Part shown: positions 12,236 to 25,215 of the stretch, in pieces
How the letters are laid out: the number at the start of each line of letters is the position of its first letter
Numbering within the stretch: position 1 is the first letter of the stretch
DNA from: Todiramphus chloris collaris
Lineage: Eukaryota; Chordata; Aves; Coraciiformes; Alcedinidae
Assembly (NCBI GenBank): GCA_025345505.1
Contig: JANVCC010010406.1
Location: forward strand, 16,358,271-16,422,270
Length of the DNA: 64,000 nucleotides
Direction of reading: 5' to 3'
The notes under the pieces: model-generated
Told to the model about the DNA's origin: nothing
Seen by the model: the letters and a program-made list of their open reading frames with translations, nothing else
Databases searched by the model: none
Translations under genes and position numbers: made by a program

Positions 12236-15200
12236 TCCATCAGTTCACTGTCATCCTATTGCATTTTTAATATATAGATTATCTGTGTAGCTATTTCTTT
12301 TTTTTTTCTTTTTCATAAATTATTATTTTATCAAGAAATCCTACTCAAGTTCTCCTAGAACACTACCAAAAAAAAAAAAAAAAAAAGATCATTTAATGTC
12401 ATTATTTCACAGAATTTTGTGAAGCTTCAAATACTATATAAATAACAGTTTTATTGCTTTAAACTGCAGTAGCATGTGAACAGATTAATTTTTAATACAT
12501 TCACTATTGCTTAACTCAATAGCACCTTCTACTAAAAAAGTCCACCTCAGCTAGCTCAGGGCATTCTGAAAAATGCTAGGTTCTCTACGTGGCTTAACAC
12601 TGCTAATTTATTAATCATTTTTCCAGCTATTTGCTCCTCCAAAACCTCCTCCTTTCATAAAGGTTCTAAGTGCCAAGCATCTAGATTTATATACTAAGAG
12701 ACACTGGAAAAATAATCGTGTACTTTTGACAATGTCTCAGGTGCAAGGAGGCTCCTTGGTTTAGAATCAGAAGATGAAATCTAGAGCACCAAGAAGAATC
12801 ACTCACACTTTCCATATAAAAAGAGACACAATAAAGTGAAAAGGCAAGACCTTTTAACTAAATGAGCTGGAATGCACAGTTCATTTCCACAGGATAGTCA
12901 GCAGCTTCCAGTGAAAAATAAAACCCCCTATTCTGTATGAGGGCAAAGCAGGGCTATGTAACACCACCAGTATCTATAACAATTCTATATTTGGAGTAAA
13001 TTTGGTTCCCATCTACAGTATTGTAAAATATAATTGCATTTAAAATCCAGCCTTCAAAGCAACATTGAAATCCATGTTAAATTACCAAGCACAATAGCTA
13101 TAATTAAGGTGTTTAACTTCTCAATTTTCAGGTAACAATAAAATTGTAAAATCAAAACCTGTTTTTAAAAAAGTCATCCAATTCTCCTAAATAGTATACT
13201 GTCAGAGAGAAAAGATAAAAAAAGTTGAAAAGTAATGCAAAGATAATTGAAGTCCCTGTTATTAAATTAATATACTGCACGTAATTCCATCTTTAAAATA
13301 ATGTCTACTTTAAAATAAAACATGATACCAATACTTTGAATATCTCCTGACTTGGGTTTAGCTTGAAGATACTGACAAGCACTAGGTGAGTGCCCACTTA
13401 AAACATGGCAACAAAAGCAGGATTGAAGTAGAGAATAAAAATCAGTCTGTTCAGATTGTTTGGAAGACAGAAAAGAATATGTATTTCTCTAAGTACAGTA
13501 TGCAAACTTGAGAACAGAACAGAAATCTTAGAGGAATTCCGTAGATAAATGATACTATTCTGAACTGTTCTGCTAATAATAGCCATTTTAGTCCAGATAT
13601 AATTGTCAGAATTTGACAATGTAAATGAATGGAAATTATTTGTAAAGTAGATATTATGCTTATGAAAATATCAATTTTTATTCCTTAAATATAGTATCTT
13701 GCTGATCATTGCACAAAAGCTGACAGGTCTCTGTGGAATTACAAACAGGCTGGAATTTCACTTCTTTAGACATTCAGAGTGAACACATTGGTAATCATGC
13801 TTTAAAAGAATAGTTACAGGGCTTTTGGGGTGGCTGTAAATCTCTCCTCATCATCTTCCAAAATACTGTGTTTCTCTAAAGAAAATTCATGTGAGCTACC
13901 CATTAATTTCAAATTTTGGTTAATTTTTCAAAAAGTAACTCTTTTAAGCTACATCTGTTTCTAATACTTCTCTTTGTCGAAGTCTTGCTCTTTTAGTAAC
14001 AGGTGAACATGACAACTCATTTTGAAATAACAAGACATATTTAGAGTCCTTTAAAGCCCTTTTACTAAGACAGTGAAATATCTACTTACAAGATTAAAAT
14101 AGTCCCCCCAGAATGACATTTTGAAACAGGGCAGAATGAGTTCAGGTATATTCATATCCTGAAATACATGCAAGTAAAAATAAAGAGCAGCCAACCACAA
14201 TTCCACTGAAGAATGCTCAATTGATAAAGATGCTATGCTTTCACACAACATTTTCTACGCTTTGCACACTGAAGCTGAGTAAGTCCTGGAATGATTCAGT
14301 ATAGATAGAGCCATAACTTCTGGACATGAACAATGTTTTAGAAATATAAATTCTTAATCCATTTTCTTGTACAAAATCTATTGGTTAGTTTAATTGCACT
14401 TGCACTGATGAACAAGAGTTATTATTACAGCCCTCAAACCACATGCTGGAATTCCAGTTCATTGCAATGTGAGTCTGTTTGTAATACATGTATTTAAATT
14501 GTATGTATTAAATATGATTCTATTTGAGAGTACTTTCAGGATTAATATCAGAGTCTGTGGATTGTACAGAATGGACAAATACTGCTGTTAGATCAGAAAT
14601 GTTTGTCTCAGGGAAAAAAAGATATAAAATACCCAAACCTGTCACACAAAACCTCTTACAAGCTTTTGGAACAAGGTACAAACACAACACATACTGATAC
14701 AGAAATTCCAGTGATGAACATCATTGAATAGGATGGTCTTGGAAAATTAAGAATAATGACAGTGTGATCTAGATAAGTTTCAGAGTTATCCCAAGAATTT
14801 CACTGCAAAGAGAACTTGTCTGCTGAGACAGTTTGTCCTCTTTAGAAATTTAACTAGGGAAGATTCATAGCACCACTAGATACCTGTTTATGAGTAAACA
14901 GCCCTTATCAGAAGGTCTTCGAAACCATGTTTCTACAATAAGAGGGCTGAAAGCAAACAGGTGATCCAAGAACTGCATTGGAAAGAACCCTATGGCAGCT
15001 GAAAGAAACACAGAAATTTGCTGTTAGCAAGTCACATGTATAGGTCAGATTAATGCATTTGAATTTTTTTTTAATTAGTTTTTTTTTTTTTAAATGGGAA
15101 TATTGTTTTGCATTGAACATCTAATATTTTCAGTTTATTCCTGAATATTTCACTTTACAATTAAAAGACTTGAGTCACACTACTAGTCACACTGTATCAC

Positions 15201-17797
15201 ATTTCCAGAGACCAAAAAAAACCACTGCCCCAAAACCAGTTACTTTTCAATAGAACATGACATATTACTGAAGGTACAGCTGAAATGTTTACTATGCAAT
15301 TTTCATTATGTGACAGTAAAAACAGATTAATGTTTGCTAGTCACAGTGTCCATTGATCAGTTATATGCTACATATTTCACATCAGAATTTGCTGCTCATG
15401 TAACTCCTTTACACCTGAAATTACTGCTGAAAGTATTCATCCACATTAAGAAGTGATATTAATACCTACATGGACACAGAAGATTTTTCATGACCATAAA
15501 TTTTATTATCAAAATTCCTATAGGAACATGTGTTTTGCCTAGCTGGTCACTGCAAATAGTAGTACAATTAAGTAAGATGCCATCAGTCCAACTTAATTGC
15601 TGAAGTCTCTCCCATCTACTCTGTTCTTGAAATCAATATAGCTAAATGAGTCTCTTGCTATTTTTCTTTTTTATTTTCTATAGAAAGCCTGTTGCCTTAC
15701 CCTGATAACACATATGACTTGTGAAGCTAGATTCTTGTAGCAATTAACCATTTTAGTACTTACTGTCCTACATTCCTGAAATTATACTATTTCTAACGTC
15801 GTTAAATTGGAGATGAATATAACAAATCTCCATACCAGAGAACAAAAATTAAAACCATGTATTGAAATACGAACTATGAAATTATAATACAAGACAGCTA
15901 CAATTTTAATATTTGCCTACTAAATTACTCCAGTTACCTCTGCACCCTCATTTTTACACAGACAATTAATTGTACGGCATTTGTGCTATGCCATTCAGAT
16001 TAGAATAGTAAACCTTCTGAATCTATGGTACAACATTACCATAATTTCTGCACATAGTGCCCTGAAGACATTTCCAGCTTCTGGAATATTCTATATGCAG
16101 TTCACAGAAATCTAAAGGGAACATAAAAAATAGAAAACACCGTTTCCCAGATAGATTCAGTGGATCTATTTCATTGTAATCCAGAATTCATGAGGGATTA
16201 ATTAAATTATAGAGCTCAGGTATTTCAGGCTCTTTGTTGCATTACAGATTATGTTTAGTTTTTAAATGCTGCCTTGTGCACTGTTTGTTCACTGTTTGGT
16301 ACATTCAGTTGCAAAAATCCATCCTCAGCATGTCACTTGAACCAACTCAGTGTCTTAAATTAGTTTCTTGCCATAACAGTGTCTCAGCTTTTCAGCTGGA
16401 GTGAAGTACATATCCTCTTATGACAGCACTAAAAGGTTGTTCTGTCTCTTTCCCAGTCAGAATTGTAATCATCTGGAGCCCCAAAATACAAGAATTATAT
16501 GAGCAACTGAACTATGTGCAGGTATGCTTTTGTTAGCCCAAAGTTTACACTTCCTGTGGGCACAGACTGAGTCAGTTTCAGAAGAGATAGGAGATTACTC
16601 ACAGAATGTCAAAGGTATTTGTACTATGATTTAACTTGTCTTTTTAAAGGATTGAGGAAGGGGACTGGAGAGAGCCATTCAAGAGTGCTGGTAATAGAAA
16701 TGTGGTGGTAAACAAAATTGAAGCAATTAGGAAGACTCACAAAATGATCCAATATTGTAGAAGTAATGGGGTGAAAAAATGCTAAATGAAATTCACCATC
16801 CCTACACACAGAAAAAGTATATGGGAGAAGACAGTGCAAGTGTACAACCACAGTCATGGATTTTATGTGGTATATAATCACACATGGATTCTTTGAGAAA
16901 CAGTTTGTGAAAATGTGCTCAGGGTTTGGTGATGGCAGACCAAATGGAAGACAATTTTATAGTACCTTGAAAACTGTATGTGGTTCTGGTACTCCTCACT
17001 ACTGAACACCACAGAGAAGAATAAAAAGGTGGCAATTATAATCAAAGGTACAAAACAGCTTCTGAGTAAGCAGTGAATCTTTGTCACAGCCCTCATACAA
17101 AATTCCCTTAGAGATTTCTGTAGGAGACAAGCTGAGCACTGTGGGAGACAGGCTGAGCAGTTGTCAGGACAGCAGCAATACTCATGTCCACAGAACTAAA
17201 CCCACAATGAAGAGCAGAATTGAAACTACACCGAAGATGCATCTGAGACTCAATACACTGCAAATGGCACCTGAATAAGGACCACGGGTCTGAAAAGCTG
17301 AACAGACAGTCTTAGCAGTGTACTAATACACTGCAGATTTCTACTATTATTCATCTTGCAAAACAGAAAACAGAAGGGTGGTTTGTTACTCAATAATCGA
17401 AGGTGTTCAATAAAGTTATGAAGTAACCCAGTACAGCAGCAAATAAAAGGAAGTACCTTTTCCATGTCACATGTAATGCAATTGTGGGATTCTTCTGTGT
17501 GCCACTCTATATTTGTCTCATTTCTTATATCTTTTCACCTAAGCATCTTTTATTTGCAACAGTGAAAGACAGATTCCTATCATAAATGTACTTGAGATCT
17601 GTTGAGAATTAATCATTTTCATGTTCACTACTATTTGACCCCACACAGAACAAAGGAATTTGAAATAGGAAGATAAAAGAATCTGATTTAAGTGTTGGAC
17701 AAATCTGTCTGCTCTTAAAACTTAGAATTGTGTGAGAGGAATTATTAGCCCAAGGAAAATTAAGATTTTAGGGCTTTTATACTATGTTATGCTTGCT

Positions 17798-17812
17798 GGG
17801 GGGGTGGGGGGG
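17798..17812 (+). repeat. G7-T-G7 run, quadruplex-capable
   Basis: Two runs of seven G separated by one T. Each run can supply two G-triplets, so an intramolecular G-quadruplex is possible on the plus strand. It stands out against the AT-rich background. Confidence 0.75.
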
Positions 17813-17979
17813 AAGGAAATATCATACTGTCAGGTGTTTCAAACTTCCTAACAGAGACAACTCCTGCTGTGCTCAAGTTGTCTGTAAATGGAACAGAATA
17901 ACTACTGTTTCACTATATTTTTCTGACATTTTATACACTTCATAAGTTTCCTCAAGAGAATTTAAAAGTTTCTAATTAA

Positions 17980-18000
17980 AAATATATATATATATATATT
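17980..18000. repeat. (AT)n microsatellite
   Basis: Roughly ten AT units in a row, self-complementary and able to extrude as a cruciform. Confidence 0.9.
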
Positions 18001-19515
18001 AAAAGCAAACAATTGAGTAGCAGTAAGAAAATTACATTGGACCTCTCAGACTACTTACAGATGCCCTCATAAATCTTTGGGTTTTTTTCTGACTTAAATT
18101 ATTTTCCACTTCTTCCTTGCAGTAAAAAAAAAAAAAATTCTGTCCAAGATGCACCACACTGAGGGCAAAATCCACATAATAGCTTTATGCTTTGTGATTT
18201 TTTTTGCTTGCAGCTATTGTTCTATTTCCTGCCGACACTGCATTTTAAGTGCTCTAATGATACAATTGTTCTTGAAAACTGCAGAGAAACAGACACCACA
18301 AACAGCTAATTGGTGCCTCTGATGAAGCTACAAACACATCTTGAACTTCGTTGTTGTTGTTAAAAAGTGAGTGAGAGGGATTTGTTGCTATCAAATGCTC
18401 AGTAACTGGAAAGATTTCACTCCTGCTCACTTAATTAATGTCTGTAATATACCTGTCACTTATCAAGTATCTTGCATTATTGCACTATAGTTACTGTTAT
18501 GTATCACACAATTCTGTATACCCTGAGGGCAACTCAGTTTAGGGATTCTGCACAATTTTCTGTCAAGTCTACTCTCATGTTCATTGCCATTCAAAATGTA
18601 TCACAACAAACTACAGCTCTGTTATCAAAGTCCTTTTCCTATCTGCCAGTTTTGTATTTTCCTGGCTGCTTCGTGTCTCATGAAAATGGGTATATAATCA
18701 CATTCTGCAGCTGTGCAGCCTGTTTGATTTTTGCCACCTTTCCAAGGTTTCTTTAATAAATGAAATGAAAATAATTCCATTTGTGTTATCAGCATGGTAC
18801 TATTATCCCAGTCATCTACTGTAGACATATATTGATACATAACTAAACCCCTAGGTTTTGTCCTTTCCCTTCTATGATGAACTTTACTAAATATAAATGC
18901 ATGTAGTCACTTAACACTGAGCTGTTATTTCCAGCCAAGAGTCCATAGAATCAAATAGAATTTTTTTTTTTTTTTTTACCATGGTTTTATTATGTTCTGT
19001 GTCATTTATCCAAGGTTGAGCCAGTTCTTCCTAATATCAATCTGTACTCCTCCCACCCCTTATAAGTTTCCCATGTATAGAAGGAGGGGAAGATTTCCAC
19101 TCTTACATGTTTTCTAGTGCTATATCTGTTCTCTTACTCTTACAGACCCCTTCAAGATTTTTGAACAAAGAGTTAGCATTTTTGACATCTTGGTTACTGG
19201 TTTAACCCAAAAGTTTGAATTTCCACTAAGAAGTTACAGAGACATGAAGCTGTGCGAATGCCATACTGGTACCTTGATGTAGCCTTTTACCATATATAGC
19301 ATAGGACAATATAGAACATATGGATAACCTTAGTAAGTTTGATTTCAGACATATTTTTTTCCTTAATCTAGTCTATTTTAAGAAATTACTTGAACTTATT
19401 ACCTCTTTTAATTAAAAATGCCCAATTCTAAAACACAGGAGTTCTAGATAACTATACATTTGCTTAAAAATGCTTGATAACATTGCTTTAATTTAGTATC
19501 CTAAGGCATATTAAA

Positions 19516-19650
19516 TACAAACAAACAAATAAATAAGAACAAAAACAAAACACACAAAAAATTCAACAAGAACACACAAAACTCCCCAAACTAAACAAAA
19601 CAAAACAAAAAAAAACCACCAAAACAAACAAACAAAAAAGCAAGCAAGAG
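19516..19650. repeat. (AAAC)n-like A-rich low-complexity tract
   Basis: A 135-base stretch built mostly of AAAC, AAAT and ACAC units with almost no G or T on this strand. It has the look of a degenerate (AAAC)n array. Confidence 0.75.
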
Positions 19651-20861
19651 AGGATTTAGTTTTTAAAGTACTTAAAAAAAAAAAACTAACAGAATATGCT
19701 ATTATGTATCTTGATGTGAAAATATCCCCTTAACTCATAACAGTTCTATTTAGAGTTTTCAAAATTCATCAAATGAGGCCAGAATTCTTTCTACCCTAGT
19801 ATTATGACTTCAGTAGAACGAACAGGAAGGCACCCTAGGGAAGAACGTTGTTAGATACAATGTCTGTTTCTTTGATGGCTGCCCTGACTTATCAGGAAAA
19901 AAGTAGTCTTCCACATATTTATTTTATTACTTTTTTTATGGACTTAATAAAGAACAAGTATTCTGTCCTGGGGAGATATTTAATAGCCTATCTCACCTCA
20001 AGAAATGTACCTGATACCTCCTTGGGATGAAGAAGATTCAGAGAGATAAAAGACAAAAAAATAACATTAAATGGAATCTGGAGATATTCTTAGGAATAAT
20101 GGAAAGGTTTTATGAGAACTTTTTGAAAGTAAGTGATAGAAAGGGCTGTACATATGAAAGATGTGCCCAGAGGGGGAAAATTTAGGTGACATTCCCCCAT
20201 TATGAAGTTGCCTAAAGAGGTCAGTAACATTGTTTTATAACTCAAGAATAACTGCTTTACATAGTTCAAAAATTTGTGCTTTCAAATACTTTCTATCACA
20301 AGCAAAGCATGACACAAGGATCTGCCTTTTCTTCAGAGGCTTTCTGTAAATCTTTCACATTTTGTCAAGTGGAACTACAGGAAAATGGTGTGTGAGAAAG
20401 CCCAACTCTAAATTTGATCTGTTAAAAAAAAAAAGTTACATATTTTAGATACTTAACACTTCTGTCAGGGAGTGCTTTTTTAAGGAATCATTATTTGTGA
20501 GTTTCAGGTAGGAAACATTATTTCTGCTTTCAAAATGAAAGTGAAATCTACTTCTTAAAATACATAAATGAAATTTCCTGTACAGAATCACAGTAAAAAA
20601 AATTAAAGGAATAGATATTACTATAAAGAAAAACAATATTGCCAAAAGCATATAAAGAGTCATGTATTTTGGTCCTGTCATTATTTCACTTTCTTCAAAG
20701 GTGTTTTGATTTTGGATTTTTATGAAGCAACTAATAGGTTTATTTTAAGAAGAGAGTTCATAATTCTAGAAGCAGTACTTATGCTAAAAACAGATTTTCC
20801 CATTTCAGTATTGTCATTTATTGCATCAGAGAGAAATACTTAGTAAACTAAAAGAGTGCCT
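19651..20861. other. AT-rich unique sequence
   Basis: No gene or named repeat recognised. Open frames are short and hydrophobic or low complexity. Confidence 0.5.
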
Positions 20862-20956
20862 CACATATATATACATACACACACATATATATATAATACA
20901 TATATACATTCCATACACATACCTTTACTCAGATATATATGGATGGATATGTATGT
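20862..20956. repeat. (TA/CA/TGGA) compound simple repeat
   Basis: Alternating TATA, CACA and ATGG-type units over about 95 bases: a degenerate alternating purine-pyrimidine microsatellite. Confidence 0.8.
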
Positions 20957-23269
20957 ACAGAAATACAAGTAATTCACAAAGGAAAAATTTATGTAGCTGA
21001 TGAAGAAAGGAAAAATAAGCTGTCTCATAAACACCTGGAATTGTCATCAGTTAATTCTCTCACAGTGCAAAATTAAAAAAAAAAAAAAAAAAAAAAAGTG
21101 CATTACCTGGCTAGATAAGCTGATGCTGAATTTGCTAGCAGCACCACCACTGGGTAACCTTCATTCTGAATATCTACTTTTTAATCTACAGAAGATATAC
21201 AGCAGTGTCATTTTCAATACAAGCAAAAAATGTCTAGGGCAGCACAGGAATATCTTTACAACTATTGTAATTATCTTTTTTATTAAAATCTCATGCAGTC
21301 CATGAGAATAATACAAGTGTCACACAGAAGCAAAAGAAGATACTTTCCTTCATCTCACTGAACATATGTATTTTCATTGTTCTATTAAGAATTATGTTTC
21401 ATTTGATTGCTACTAAGTTTATACAATATCTTGCGCAGAAAATTGAAATATTACATCACTTGTAGATACACAACAGCTAAACCTGATGTAAACAAGACTT
21501 TTATGAGTGAAATATACTGAAATATGCAACATTTGTCACTATGAAAATACTTAGGATCTGACTTCTACTTTTATGATTAAATGAAATTTCAACTACTAGT
21601 TGTTTACTTCAACATAATGACAACATAAGCATTAATGATTTCAACACAAAACACATATGAACTGTCATCACTGTATAGTTATATTATTATGATATGATAT
21701 GATGTTTTATTTATAATCATATACATATTATAGTACATATATAGTAAACAAAAAAACCTTCATCAGCATGTCTTCTGTAAAATAAAAGGAATTGTCTAGA
21801 AAAAAAAAGAATAATGAGACCTTATGATCAATCTCAGAAAACAAATTGTTCTAATGGATCAGGCAGTTGGCTGATGAAAACAGTTATGAAGTGTGGTGGC
21901 AACTGACATCTTGATTCCAAGAACGGGTAGAAAAACTAATACATATAGCAAATTGTAGAGCACTGAGTGTACAAATATCTTCAAAAGCAAATATGTTCTC
22001 TTAGCAACAACTTTCATGCAAAACACAATTTTACAAAATAAATTTAACGGTTGGTGTCCTTTTTTAGTATATATAAGTACCCCTTCCCTCTCTCCTCCCA
22101 AGTAAGTACCTTTTCTCAGTGAGGACTGTTCTACTGTCTTTCCCTTCTTTAGAAGGGCCCTTCAAAACGCCTTCCATGGGACATATGTAAGAGCCTATTG
22201 GAATAGATAATAAATAGTAGTCACAGTATCAGCAAAACCTTTAAAATCCTTCTGACATGCAGCAAAAAGCCAGAGATCCAGAGGAGAGAAAAAAAAGGAC
22301 TCTTACTTTCCACTGGGGAAATGACAGTGTAGTATCAAAGTCCTTGATGTCAGTCTACCACCACCAGTGTTAATAAATGATGAAATAAACAATAACACTA
22401 AATGAATAACACAACAGATGCTAGAAATGTTTCAAATAAAGCTCCACACAGTCTGTATAAAAGTGTATGAAGGAATTATACAGTAGAATTTAGAAGCTAA
22501 AGTGTATTTTAACATAACAAAATCTAATAAAACTTACTAGAGCATATATTTTGCCTGTGATATGCTGCTCTTGCCTGAGGTACTCCATAAACAAATGTAC
22601 AATGATCTAGGAGGTAGAGCAAATTCTTGTAACTTTAGTTTACAATAGAGGACCCATATCACTTTCATTATTCTGAGACAATGAAACTATAATAGCTTTA
22701 TTATAAGATAGTGCCTAATGACACAAGTGTTTTTTATAAATTTAGCAAACATCTTAAGCAGACTTCTTTTTCGTCTTTTTTTTTTTTTCCCCTGTTTCCC
22801 CTTCTATGAAGCAGTCTCACAAAGTTTTATATCTTGGTTTTAACAATCTTCATTGTGATTCTATTTTCCTATTAAAACATTCTTCAGAGATAAAAAAGAA
22901 TAAGAAGCATTTGACTGTAGTTTTACTTAAGTTTCTTGGAGTGTTTTGGGTTTGTTTTGGTTTGGTTTTGTAAAACTAAATTAATCTGAATACTTTCATA
23001 ATAAAACAAGCTTTTTTGGTTTATGGCCACCTTATGAATAGAATTCTACTGCATAGCACTTGGTCTTTAGAAAGGGAACTATAATGAAACAGATAGGTCA
23101 GACTGCACATGCAGATAAAAGGAGGCTAAGCTGTCACTATAACATCCTTGCAATTCTTTTATATATCAGAAAATTAAATAAAAATCTGCACCCACCTCAG
23201 AATAAGTCTGAATAAGAACTGATCAAAAGCATTTATGGAATACTTTTCTGTCAAATAATACTGTCAATC
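20957..23269. other. AT-rich unique sequence with an A23 tract
   Basis: No gene recognised. It contains A23 at 21075-21097, a 'gatatgatatgat' direct repeat near 21690-21702, a T-rich run near 22775-22790 and a GTTTTG-rich stretch near 22945-22970. Confidence 0.5.
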
Positions 23270-23306
23270 TTTTTTTTTTTTTTTTTTCCCCCCCTCCCCC
23301 TCCCCC
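23270..23306 (-). repeat. T18-C7TC5TC5 polypyrimidine tract; minus-strand quadruplex candidate
   Basis: Eighteen T are followed by C7, T, C5, T, C5 (23288-23306). The complementary strand reads G5-A-G5-A-G7, which offers four G-triplets with one-base loops. The whole 37-base tract is homopyrimidine/homopurine and could also form a triplex. Confidence 0.75.
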
Positions 23307-24959
23307 AGGAGTGTATTGAGAATAATTATCCTCTTTTTCCTTAGGTATGACAACCCCAATATCACACTGATCTGTATTTTTCTTTTTACATGATTAACAT
23401 TGTTTTATCTAATATGACAAAAACCACTTTACCTACTATTAAATGAATAGTATAATAAAATATTGCATTTGTATGCAACAGTTAATAGGTGATGGAAGAT
23501 TTCATGTATTTTAAGCATATAAGAATATTTCTACCCTTTACATTCTGGATTAGAAACATGCTAATGCCAAATTTGTATTCAGCTTACTCCATCACATTTT
23601 TGGTAGCATTCTTCTTATTTGAACATTCTTGATTCTGTAGCAAAACAATCCTGAACAAAGAACTTGTTCCACAAAAGGCCAGGAACAATTCTGAAATTTC
23701 AGAATTGCCATGGATAGAATAGAGGATGACACAATTCACAAACAACAAAAAGGAAAAATAGGACAGAAAACTGCACTTCCTGGAGAACTTGGAGGACCAT
23801 GTCAAAAAAGTGCAGAGAGAAGACTTAAAAATTGTCCTTTGAAAAATGCCTGCTAAGACTATAATACCTTAAAACAGACAATAAAAAGTAAAGACTATAG
23901 AGAATCACATCAATTTGTAATCCTCTTTTCATATTAATAGAATAATTGTACTTAAATGTAGGATTAAAATGTGAATAAACTCACAGTAAAACCCACAGCA
24001 AATTTCATATGCACAGACATCATACAAACTACTCTGAAAAGTAGCCCATGAAAATCTACAGATAAACACTGTTTAATCTTTACCCTGTCAAGTCACCCAC
24101 TGATAAATATAAATACAGGCATTTTTGAACTTTTTAAATGTTTCATTTAATACACAGCAGAAAGTAAAAATCTCTGGGCATGACATAGGACATAATCTAT
24201 AGGTTTGAATATATCTGTTCACTATTACACTGTTTTCAAAAGTACACCAGTAACAAAAAAAACAAAAAAAAAAAAAAAAAAAAAAAGTTTTTCAGTTCTA
24301 TGAAGAGATGAAATTAAAACACTTAAAGCATTTATTTTTTTTTTTTTAAAAGACAAATATACTTAGTCCCAGAAATTAAACTTTTTTTTTTTTTTTTTTT
24401 TCACTTACAAATGCTGAGATAGTCTGATTTGGATTTTGTTTATCAACTCTAAATGTGTTGTCCCAAAAATGATTCCAAGTAGTTTTGGTGCAACAAAAGA
24501 CAATAGCAGATACACTGTTCTCAAGGACCACTGGTGCACAGTGGATTTTTTCTTTCTTTAGGATTTTTTCTTCTAAAAAACAGTACCTTTGTTTTAATCA
24601 GCCATGGTATTTTAGAATTACACTGCTGGAGGTCCTTTTATCCTGATCTTAACCAGGAAAAATAAATTAATTGTGAAAATTTATTATTATGGCATTTGCA
24701 CCTTCTGTATGCAATTTCAGAAATTTTAGAGGTTTCAGATAGAAATTGGTCTTCAGATATGCTTTAGTCAAGCCTATGGATTTCATTATGATTATTTCAC
24801 TTCCAAGAACAAAGGCATCCTTTAATATGAAACCTTTATTTTAATGTTCCTTTGTCTTCAAAAGGGCTAACACTTCACTGCAAAGAATTAATTTGATTCT
24901 GGTAATCAACAAAAGTTTCTTGCTGAGTCCAGGGAGATGACACCACAGTCTGATTTGAC
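23307..24959. other. AT-rich unique sequence with poly-A and poly-T tracts
   Basis: No gene recognised. A23 lies at 24264-24286 and T20 at 24382-24401, about 100 bases apart and in opposite orientation, so they could pair as a weak inverted repeat. Confidence 0.5.
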
Positions 24960-25215
24960 TGGTGGAGATAGATTAACATTCAATATCAATAATTTCTGAT
25001 AGATAATTTCATAATTTTCATGTGAATATGTCATCAATGGTGAGATTGGAATTATTATACTTGCATATTAATGCCTTGCACAATTTAATCATGGAGTATG
25101 ACATCATGTCATTTGCATGACTAATCAAAATAGCATGAATATTCTTGACTAGATCATGTACTTCGTAATACTTTGAGTTTTATGCACTTCATGATTGATC
25201 ATCTCATATATAATC
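24960..25215. promoter_or_regulatory. Candidate conserved non-coding element with octamer and palindrome
   Basis: This stretch lacks simple repeats and packs transcription-factor-like sites: the perfect 13-bp inverted repeat TGACATCATGTCA (25099-25111, half-sites related to CRE/AP-1) immediately followed by ATTTGCAT (25111-25118, the reverse complement of the POU octamer ATGCAAAT), several TAAT cores (homeodomain type) and a near-palindromic ATGATTGATCAT near 25192. Dense, non-repetitive, AT-rich motif clusters like this are typical of vertebrate developmental enhancers. That it is conserved or active is inference only. Confidence 0.25.

Larger units (their letters stand above)
12236..19515. 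other. AT-rich unique non-coding sequence
   Basis: About 7.3 kb without a recognised gene. Notable small items are an A19 tract at 12368-12386, a short internal duplication 'gagacaagctgagca'/'gagacaggctgagcag' near 17125-17160, a G7-T-G7 run at 17798-17812, an (AT)n array at 17980-18000 and a T17 tract at 18961-18977. A weak CR1-like signal near 18948-19160 is listed as rejected. Confidence 0.5.

Noticed and set aside
18948-19160. Possible minus-strand CR1 remnant ('ccatagaatcaaatagaa', poly-T, 'gttcttcctaatatcaatct')
   Set aside because: Suggestive words only; order and intervening sequence do not follow the consensus well enough to call without an alignment.
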